Part shown: piece by piece, positions 39,791 to 45,974 of the stretch
How the letters are laid out: each line of letters opens with the position of its first letter
Position numbering within the stretch: position 1 is the stretch's first letter
Assembly (NCBI RefSeq): GCF_008297955.1
Contig: NZ_VTPY01000003.1
Coordinates: forward strand, 806,001-870,000
Direction of reading: 5' to 3'
Length of the DNA: 64,000 nt
From: Billgrantia pellis
GTDB taxonomy: Bacteria > Pseudomonadota > Gammaproteobacteria > Pseudomonadales > Halomonadaceae
Program-made: the position numbers and the translations under genes
Notes under the pieces: generated by a model
What the model saw: the letters and a program-made list of their open reading frames with translations, nothing else
The model's database searches: none
What the model was told of the DNA's origin: nothing

Positions 39791-40048
39791 TCAGGCAGAG
39801 ACGACGCTGACGAACTTGCGGTTCTTCGGACCCTTGGTCTCGAACTTGATCACGCCGTCGCTCAGGGCGAACAACGTGTGGTCGCGGCCAATGCCCACGC
39901 CGGTACCGGCATGGAAGCGGGTGCCACGCTGACGCACGATGATGTTGCCAGCAGCGACGGCCTGGCCGCCGAACAACTTGACACCAAGGCGTTTGGATTC
40001 TGAATCGCGGCCGTTACGGGTAGAGCCGGCTGCCTTCTTATGAGCCAT
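39791..40048 (-). CDS. rpmA: 50S ribosomal protein L27
   Basis: The 85-residue protein begins [20 protein letters not shown], the invariant L27 start whose flexible N-terminus reaches the peptidyl transferase centre. [20 protein letters not shown] and [12 protein letters not shown] are standard. It is 32 bp after rplU and in the same operon. Confidence 0.99.
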   Translation of the reverse strand: MAHKKAAGSTRNGRDSESKRLGVKLFGGQAVAAGNIIVRQRGTRFHAGTGVGIGRDHTLFALSDGVIKFETKGPKNRKFVSVVSA

Positions 40049-40080
40049 TGCAAAGTCCTCGCTCGTTAAGGGGAAGCCGC

Positions 40081-40392
40081 TTAGGCGGAAATCCCGGTGA
40101 TTTTGACTTCAGTGAACCACTGACGGTGACCCTGACGCTTCATGTGATGCTTGCGACGACGGAACTTGATGATGCGTATCTTCTCGCCACGGCCGTGGGA
40201 GACGATCTCGGCGGCCACCTTGGCACCGTCGACCAGCGGAGCGCCAACGGTCACGTTGTCGCCATCGGCTACCAGCAGTACCTGGTCGAACTCGACGGTT
40301 TCGCCGGTCGGAATCTCCAGCTTCTCGAGCTTGAGCGTCTGGCCTTCCTGAACACGGTACTGCTTGCCGCCGCTCTTGATTACTGCGTACAT
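40081..40392 (-). CDS. rplU: 50S ribosomal protein L21
   Basis: The 103-residue product starts [18 protein letters not shown], and ends with [20 protein letters not shown], as in all L21 proteins, which bind 23S rRNA. Upstream ATGs at 40398 and 40413 are in frame, but GGAG lies 9 bp before the ATG at 40392, which gives the normal family length. It is the first gene of rplU-rpmA-obgE. Confidence 0.98.
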   Translation of the reverse strand: MYAVIKSGGKQYRVQEGQTLKLEKLEIPTGETVEFDQVLLVADGDNVTVGAPLVDGAKVAAEIVSHGRGEKIRIIKFRRRKHHMKRQGHRQWFTEVKITGISA

Positions 40393-40496
40393 GTGCATGT
40401 CTCCAGAACTCATCGGGGTTGGCTCTTCGTCGGCCTGCTTCGAGTGGCGCCCCTTCCGGCAGCCATCTAACAGGGAGCATGATGAGTGGGCCGCGC

Positions 40497-40525
40497 ATTA
40501 TAACCGCGGCCGACGGGGCGTTCAA
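40497..40525 (-). promoter_or_regulatory. Promoter of rplU-rpmA-obgE
   Basis: On the minus strand, TTGAAC (40525-40520) and TATAAT (40502-40497) are separated by 17 bp, a near-consensus sigma-70 promoter. It is divergent from ispB; a TATACT at 40533-40538 on the plus strand could be the ispB -10 box, overlapping the same DNA. Confidence 0.8.
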
Positions 40526-40612
40526 GCCGCCCTATACTTTCCCGCAATGCCCATGACCGGCCCCGCCGACGTCTCGCCGCATGGCTTGACGCCCCCATGG
40601 GGGCCCCATAGC

Positions 40613-41683
40613 ATGAGCCGCAACCCAAGGCCACTGCCAACGCCCGGCATGCCGGCCCACAGCCCGATGACGATGCCCATGCCATCCAACGCTCCTTCCA
40701 GCCCTGCCAGTCACACCAACGCTTCATCGGCCCATGCCGCCGTCGCCGACGACTTCGCCGCGGTCAACCGCACCATCGCGGAGCAACTGGCTTCGCGCGT
40801 GCCGCTGGTGGAAACCATCGGCCAGTACATTATCGCCAGCGGCGGCAAGCGCCTGCGCCCGCTGCTGGTGCTGCTGGCCGCCCGCGCCCTTGACTATCGC
40901 GGCGACCAGCACATTTCGCTGGCCGCACTGATCGAATTCATGCACACCTCGACGCTGCTGCACGACGACGTGGTGGACGAGTCGCATATGCGCCGCGGCA
41001 AGGCCACCGCCAACAATGCCTGGGGCAACGCTCCCTCGGTGCTGGTGGGTGACTACCTCTATTCGCGCTCCTTCCAGATGATGGTGGAAATCGGCTCGCT
41101 ACGAATCATGAACGTGCTCTCCAGCGCCACCTGCATCATTGCCGAGGGCGAAGTGCAGCAGTTGACCAACGTGGGTAATCCCGACATCGACGAGGCAACC
41201 TACTTCGACACCATCCAGGGCAAGACCGCCATGCTGTTCGAAGCCGCCACTCACAGCGGTGCGATCCTCGCCGAGGCCGATCCGCAGCAGGAGGCCGCCC
41301 TGCAACACTACGGCCGCTATCTGGGCCTGGCCTTTCAACTCGTCGATGACCTGCTCGATTACCAGGGCGATGCCCAAGCCATGGGCAAGAACGTAGGAGA
41401 CGACCTGGCCGAAGGCAAGCCGACCCTGCCGCTGATTCAGGCCATAGCCGCCGGCACGCCGAATCAGGCCAGGACGATTCGCCAGGCGATCCGCCAGGGT
41501 GGGCTCGATCACCTCGACGAGGTGCTGGCCATCGTACGCGATACCGGCGCCCTGGATTACACTCGGGCTCGTGCCGAGGAGATGGCGGCCAAGGCGCTGG
41601 AACAGCTCGACCGACTGCCTCCCAGTCGCTATCGCGACGGCATGGCCGACCTGGCCCGCCTGGCGGTGGAACGCCAGACCTGA
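40613..41683 (+). CDS. ispB: Polyprenyl (octaprenyl-type) diphosphate synthase
   Basis: This trans-prenyltransferase makes the side chain of ubiquinone. The two aspartate-rich motifs are present: LLHDDVVDESHMRRGKAT and QLVDDLLDYQGDA; SGGKRLRPLLVLLAA is also standard. The start is uncertain. The frame runs up to 40364 and has ATGs at 40547, 40613, 40649 and 40679 in a Pro/Ser/Met-rich stretch unlike other IspB proteins. I choose 40613 as a compromise because a TATACT at 40533 makes 40547 too close to a promoter. Divergence from rplU matches E. coli. Chain length cannot be told from sequence. Confidence 0.93.
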   Translation: MSRNPRPLPTPGMPAHSPMTMPMPSNAPSSPASHTNASSAHAAVADDFAAVNRTIAEQLASRVPLVETIGQYIIASGGKRLRPLLVLLAARALDYRGDQHISLAALIEFMHTSTLLHDDVVDESHMRRGKATANNAWGNAPSVLVGDYLYSRSFQMMVEIGSLRIMNVLSSATCIIAEGEVQQLTNVGNPDIDEATYFDTIQGKTAMLFEAATHSGAILAEADPQQEAALQHYGRYLGLAFQLVDDLLDYQGDAQAMGKNVGDDLAEGKPTLPLIQAIAAGTPNQARTIRQAIRQGGLDHLDEVLAIVRDTGALDYTRARAEEMAAKALEQLDRLPPSRYRDGMADLARLAVERQT

Positions 41684-41709
41684 GCTCTCGTCAACGGTCG
41701 CCGATGGGC

Positions 41710-41737
41710 TTGCAACACCTCATGTTTTACGTATAAT
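41710..41737 (+). promoter_or_regulatory. Promoter of the tRNA-Pro gene
   Basis: TTGCAA (41710-41715) and a perfect TATAAT (41732-41737) are separated by 16 bp, about 55 bp before the mature tRNA. Confidence 0.75.
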
Positions 41738-41792
41738 GCCCATCCGTCAGCTTTCTCGAGCTTTCCGAGAAAGGCCGCTGACACGAAAAAAA

Positions 41793-41869
41793 CGGAGTAT
41801 AGCTCAGCTTGGTAGAGCGCTGCCTTCGGGAGGCAGAGGTCGTAGGTTCGAATCCTGCTACTCCGACCA
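41793..41869 (+). tRNA. tRNA-Pro, anticodon CGG
   Basis: This is a complete 77-nt cloverleaf: acceptor CGGAGTA pairs with TACTCCG, D-arm GCTC/GAGC, anticodon stem CTGCC/GGCAG with loop TTCGGGA giving anticodon CGG, T-arm GTAGG-TTCGAAT-CCTGC, and an encoded 3' ACCA. It decodes CCG. No repeated copy of its 3' end or integrase is seen nearby. Confidence 0.97.
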
Positions 41870-41881
41870 GAATATGCCGCA

Positions 41882-41919
41882 GAAACCGTCACTTATGGAT
41901 CATTCCGGGTGGCGGTTTC
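41882..41919 (+). terminator. Terminator of the tRNA-Pro gene
   Basis: GAAACCGTCAC (41882-41892) pairs with GTGGCGGTTTC (41909-41919) with one G-T wobble, followed by TTCGTTT. It starts 12 bp after the tRNA and overlaps the 3' end of the convergent gene. Confidence 0.7.
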
Positions 41920-42480
41920 TTCGTTTCGGCGTGCGCCCTGTCGGTCCGCGGCATGCGCCCTCTCCGTCGACTCATGGAACGCCTCGAGCCGGGTACCGGC
42001 TCGCCCGCTGCCGTGGATGTCGCCCGGTCGATTGGCTAGCCGCTCTCCGATCCATACGGTGCTCGCGCCCCATACCAGATGTACCGCGATCATCAGGCGG
42101 CGACGGTTGGCCGGGTGTCGGTGAGGCGGCGCCAGGATGTTCAGCGCGGGAATCCAACCGAAATAACTCGCCGCCCATACCGCCACGCCATAGGCGCTAC
42201 CGTAAACCAGCGGGTGCGCAATCTCATGGCGGGTGATCGGATATAGCGCCCCGGCAAAGGCGCCGTAGCCGAAGTGGCTGAGCAGGCTCAGCTCGGCATG
42301 CCGTTCGTCATCCAGCGGTGCATCCGGCTGCACCTTGTGCACGATACCCTGCGTGATTTCACGTGGGGGCAGAGGGTAGCGCTCCTCCCGGGGCAGGCGC
42401 CGGTACAGCGCCTCCATGGCCAAGGTCATGGGGACGGTGGCCAGCAGGCCACCGATGGCACCCGCCAGGTAACGATTCAT
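41893..42480 (-). CDS. Membrane protein of the YagU/DUF1440-like type
   Basis: The 195-residue protein has an N-terminal helix (NRYLAGAIGGLLATVPMTLAM), then EALYRRLPREERYPLPPREIT and two or three further hydrophobic segments (YGSAYGVAVWAASYFG, LMIAVHLVWGASTVW). This resembles small inner-membrane proteins of the DUF1440/YagU kind, but the match is by pattern only. The tail is hydrophilic and histidine/arginine rich. The ATG at 42480 has AAGGAGG 7 bp before it. Its 3' end overlaps the tRNA terminator. Confidence 0.65.
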   Translation of the reverse strand: MNRYLAGAIGGLLATVPMTLAMEALYRRLPREERYPLPPREITQGIVHKVQPDAPLDDERHAELSLLSHFGYGAFAGALYPITRHEIAHPLVYGSAYGVAVWAASYFGWIPALNILAPPHRHPANRRRLMIAVHLVWGASTVWIGERLANRPGDIHGSGRAGTRLEAFHESTERAHAADRQGARRNEETATRNDP

Positions 42481-42546
42481 GGCTTCCTCCTTGAGACACA
42501 TGCGTTTCCAAGACGCACCCGGAGCGGACGGCTGAACCGACCGACG

Positions 42547-43005
42547 TCAGGTTACCGTAATCACGGTGCAGCCGGCGGAATGCGCCACTTGGTGGGACAC
42601 GCTGCCCACCGCCATGCCCTTGAGATCACTCATTCCTCTGCTACCCATGACAATGGCATCGACGCCGATGGCTTCGGCTTCGCGCAGGATCGTGTCGGCG
42701 GGCTTGCCCTCGCGAATGGTTTCCATCACTTCCAGGCCGGAAAGTTCGACGGCCTGTCGAGCCCTGTCCAGAACACCGTGCGCCTGGGGCTCGCCCGTCT
42801 CGCCCGTCTCGGCCAGCTCACGCCGGCGCGCCTCGGTCAACGGTTGACCGGTGGTGCCGGCCAGCATGCCGGCATCGTCCGGCAGTTCGGTCACGTACAG
42901 CAGGTGCAGGATCGCCGACGAGGCTCGCGCCAGCTGCGCTGCGATCGAAAGCGCTTTCTCGGCATGCGACGAGCCGTCGATGGGAACCAGAATGGTACGA
43001 AGCAT
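42547..43005 (-). CDS. Universal stress protein (UspA family)
   Basis: The 152-residue protein has the Usp fold: MLRTILVPIDGSSHAEKAL at the start and the ATP-binding glycine motif GSRGMSDLKGMAVGSVSHQV near the end. Presence of this G-x2-G-x9-G-(S/T) motif suggests ATP binding. Usp proteins help cells survive starvation and other stress. A short tandem repeat codes for ETGETGEP in the middle (42790-42815), an unusual acidic insertion. It lies 66 bp upstream of the YagU-like gene on the same strand. Confidence 0.9.
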   Translation of the reverse strand: MLRTILVPIDGSSHAEKALSIAAQLARASSAILHLLYVTELPDDAGMLAGTTGQPLTEARRRELAETGETGEPQAHGVLDRARQAVELSGLEVMETIREGKPADTILREAEAIGVDAIVMGSRGMSDLKGMAVGSVSHQVAHSAGCTVITVT

Positions 43006-43103
43006 GGCAAGCCCTCGCAGTTGGGCCTAAGTGGAACGAGACGACTGGAGGCCGCTCACTATCTTCAGCCTAGCCACTCAGGCTTCTGGAGCAACCCCGT
43101 ACT

Positions 43104-44651
43104 TTACAGCCAGGGCTCCAACCCCATCAGTCGCGTCAGCCAAGCGCCGAGATGACGCCAAAGATCGCCGGGCTCGCGAGACAGCCGCAGGTTCTCGCCG
43201 CCACGCTCCGTTACCCACGCCAGCCGCCCGTCCGGTTCACGTTCGACGCGATAGCTGAGGGTGGGTCGCTTGCCGAGTTCGATCAGCGCATCCAGCTCGG
43301 CGGCCAACCCTTCGCTGCGGGCCAGGACACCCACCTCCGTATTCCACCAGACCGAGCGAGGATCGGCATTGGCCGACCCCACGAAGAGCCGGTCGTCATC
43401 GATGGCCAGCGCCTTGATATGCAGGGCGGAAGTCGACGAGCCGACACCGCGTCCGTTGGTTTGGCCTAGCTCCTGGTCGGGGCGCATTTCGTACAGTGCC
43501 ACGCCGCTCTCGAGCAGTGTGCCACGATACGGTTGGTAAGCGCCGTGAGCGAACGGCACGTCGGAGGCTTCCAGCGAATTGGTGAAGACCTCGACATCGA
43601 CGCCCGATTCGGCGAGCTCCCGTATCAGCCGCGTCCCCACCTTGCCCGGCACGAAGTAGGCCGAGATCACTGCCAAACGCTCGATCGGCCTGCCCACGGC
43701 CGCCATCAGCTCTCCGGCCATGGTGCGCCGCAGTGGCGGGCGGCCACGCCAAGCCGGCTTGCCGGGCGGATCCCACAGTGCCACGCCTTCACCCCAATGG
43801 AGCCTGCCGATCAACGGCCCTTGGTCCGCATCGGCATAGCGTTGCCGCAAATGGGTGAAATAGGGCGAATCGGCATGCTCGAGGAACCAATCGGAAAGCG
43901 ACGCTCTCAGCTCACGCCAAGCCTCCCCGCGCACGCGGTGGTAACGCTCGATCGGCTGCGCCAGGCCGTGATTCCAATAGAGATAGAAACTCATCGAGAG
44001 CTGCGGCACGACCGGCCCGACTGTCACCAGGTCGAGATCGGTGAGGTTGCGCTCGCTGGCGCTGTAGTATTCATCGCCTAGGTTGCGCCCACCGACGATG
44101 GCCAGCGCTCCGTCGGTGATCCATAGCTTGTTGTGCATGCGGCGCTGCTGTCGCGTCGCGACCGGCAGCGAGGCCAACACCCTGGCCGTCAGGCTACTCC
44201 GACCGATGGCCAGGGCATTGTAAACGCGCACTTCAATATTGGGGTGGCTGGATAGCGCCGCCAACCGTTCGCCCTGCCCAACCGTTGCCAGATCGTCGAT
44301 TAGCAAACGTATCGTCACGCCCCGCTCCGCGGCTTCCAGTAACCGCAGCAGCAACATGCGAGTCGTCAATCCATCCCCCATCAGATAGGTCTGGATATCG
44401 AGGCGTCGATCGGCCTGTTCGCTGAGCAACATGCGCAGGCTAAAAGCGTCCTGACCGCTGGTGAGCAGAGCGAAGCCGCTCTGTGCGGCATGGGGAGCCG
44501 CGCTCAGCGCCGCCCACTGTCCCAACCAAGTGGTCTCGACTTCGGCCGGCGGCAGCGGGGCACCATGCTCGCGCGGGACCGGGGCGCCGGCGCAGCCGGA
44601 CAGCAGTAGTGCCAGCAAGCACCCCCCCACCCAGCCGCGTTGCCAAGTCAT
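43104..44651 (-). CDS. ClsC-like phospholipase D family lipoprotein
   Basis: The 515-residue protein begins with a lipoprotein signal (GCLLALLLSGCAG) and has two HKD motifs: MHNKLWITDGALAIVGGRN and LHIKALAIDDDRLFVGSANAD. The pattern matches cardiolipin synthase C, which joins phosphatidylethanolamine and phosphatidylglycerol. A lipid anchor is unusual compared with E. coli ClsC and would place it on the periplasmic side. Two starts are likely: 44651 (MTWQRGW, chosen for its compact signal peptide) or 44675, which overlaps the upstream gene's stop by 14 bp. Confidence 0.83.
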   Translation of the reverse strand: MTWQRGWVGGCLLALLLSGCAGAPVPREHGAPLPPAEVETTWLGQWAALSAAPHAAQSGFALLTSGQDAFSLRMLLSEQADRRLDIQTYLMGDGLTTRMLLLRLLEAAERGVTIRLLIDDLATVGQGERLAALSSHPNIEVRVYNALAIGRSSLTARVLASLPVATRQQRRMHNKLWITDGALAIVGGRNLGDEYYSASERNLTDLDLVTVGPVVPQLSMSFYLYWNHGLAQPIERYHRVRGEAWRELRASLSDWFLEHADSPYFTHLRQRYADADQGPLIGRLHWGEGVALWDPPGKPAWRGRPPLRRTMAGELMAAVGRPIERLAVISAYFVPGKVGTRLIRELAESGVDVEVFTNSLEASDVPFAHGAYQPYRGTLLESGVALYEMRPDQELGQTNGRGVGSSTSALHIKALAIDDDRLFVGSANADPRSVWWNTEVGVLARSEGLAAELDALIELGKRPTLSYRVEREPDGRLAWVTERGGENLRLSREPGDLWRHLGAWLTRLMGLEPWL

Positions 44652-44661
44652 CCGAGGTGGC

Positions 44662-44904
44662 TCAGGGTTCGTCATCGTTATCCGCCAAGCGCCCTTCCAG
44701 CCGCTTGCGCGCCTTGTTGCGGCGATAACGGCGCGCCAGCGCGAGCCCCAGGGCAAAGAGCACCATGGCGCCCAGGGTCAACCCCTGCCAGGGCCGGGCG
44801 GCCTCGCCGCCCATTAGGGTTTCCAATGTAAGGATCAGGATGAAGCCCAGCGCCTGACTGGCGATGGCCAGGGCACGCAGGGTGTCGAAAGACTGATTCG
44901 CCAT
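44662..44904 (-). CDS. Small membrane protein, 80 residues
   Basis: The protein starts MANQSFDTLRALAIASQALG and has two hydrophobic segments (SQALGFILILTLETLMGG and LTLGAMVLFALGLALA) flanking a short loop, then a basic and finally acidic tail (RRYRRNKARKRL...DNDDEP). AGGAG lies 7 bp before the ATG. It precedes the ClsC-like lipoprotein by 10 bp or overlaps it, so coupled translation is likely. I do not recognise a family; a helper for the downstream enzyme is a guess from context. Confidence 0.65.
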   Translation of the reverse strand: MANQSFDTLRALAIASQALGFILILTLETLMGGEAARPWQGLTLGAMVLFALGLALARRYRRNKARKRLEGRLADNDDEP

Positions 44905-45037
44905 GGAGGCTCCTGCCGGGTGACAGTGCGATGCTCGCACAGTAGGCTCTTGCTCAGCCGGTCGCTGCGAGGCCAGCAAGTGTAGGATTCTAACCGCTCC
45001 TGCCGCCGACGCCGACCCCGTTCTCGGAGCTGTTGCC

Positions 45038-45838
45038 ATGGACGCTTTCGCCCTGGGCCCCGTGCTGATCTCGATTTCACGCCTCTATGCGCTGGGTTGC
45101 GCCCTACTGCTGCTGGTCGCAGCCTGGTCCCTGCTGGGCCTTTCCGGCCCCGCGCGGGCACGCTGGTTCAACGGCCTGCTGCTGGTCTGGCTGGCCGGGG
45201 CCCGGCTGGGGCACGTGGGAATGCACCTCGACGCCTATGCCGCGGCTCCGCTCGACGTGCTCAAGCTGTGGCAGCCGGGATACCACGGCGTATGGGGGTT
45301 GCTCGCGGCGCTGGCCTGGACCGCCTGGACGCTACGCGACCACCTGCTGCGCATGATTGGCGCCATGGCTTTGACGATCGGCGTGTCGGCACTCTGGCTG
45401 GTGCTGGTCACCCTGGCTCCGCTGGGCGGCGGCACTGCCATGGGCGAACTGCCCGCCGTTACCCTGGAGAACCTCGACGGCGAGCCGGTCGATCTGCAAA
45501 CGCTTCGCGGCGAGCGGGTCGTCGTCAACCTGTGGGCCACCTGGTGCCCGCCCTGCCTGCGCGAGATGCCGTTGCTGGCCGAGGCCGACAACCGCGAGGA
45601 CGTGACCGTGGTAGTGATCAATCAAGGCGAGGAGCTGCTGCAGGTGGTGCGCTACCTGGACGAGCAGGGGCTTTCTTTTCGCTATCCGCTGCTCGATCCC
45701 CAGCAAGAGATGATGAGGACGGTCGAATCGCCGGGCCTGCCCACCACCCTGCTGTTCGATACTCGTGGCCGCGCCGTGGAACGCCATGTGGGCGAACTCT
45801 CACGCGCCCAACTCACCTCCTGGCTCGAGCGGCACTGA
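45038..45838 (+). CDS. Membrane-domain/TlpA thioredoxin fusion, disulfide reductase
   Basis: The 266-residue protein has four hydrophobic segments in the first 130 residues (SRLYALGCALLLLVAAWSLL and others), then a TlpA-type thioredoxin domain with LWATWCPPCLREMPLL, active site Cys-Pro-Pro-Cys. The last part has the cis-Pro loop GLPTTLLFD. It is probably a periplasm-facing thiol:disulfide reductase used for cytochrome c maturation or similar. The N-terminal part looks to me like an Lgt-type membrane region, but this is a weak impression. GGAG lies 8 bp before the ATG. Confidence 0.8.
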   Translation: MDAFALGPVLISISRLYALGCALLLLVAAWSLLGLSGPARARWFNGLLLVWLAGARLGHVGMHLDAYAAAPLDVLKLWQPGYHGVWGLLAALAWTAWTLRDHLLRMIGAMALTIGVSALWLVLVTLAPLGGGTAMGELPAVTLENLDGEPVDLQTLRGERVVVNLWATWCPPCLREMPLLAEADNREDVTVVVINQGEELLQVVRYLDEQGLSFRYPLLDPQQEMMRTVESPGLPTTLLFDTRGRAVERHVGELSRAQLTSWLERH

Positions 45839-45974
45839 TCCACGTCTATCGTTTCCCGCCGCTCGCCACCCCCTTAAGCCGTGGCCGGCTTTGCGTTAGA
45901 ATCCCCCGCCCTGTCGCCGCCGGAGAGTTATTCGCGGTGGCATGCGCACCGTATTCAGCATCGACCGAGGCATC

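Noticed and set aside
38110-39810. 566-residue open frame antisense to proB and obgE
   Set aside because: Both proB and obgE are certain, and this frame crosses the gap between them.
41793-41919. tRNA-Pro as an integration site
   Set aside because: No direct repeat of the tRNA 3' end, no integrase and no foreign gene block follows it.
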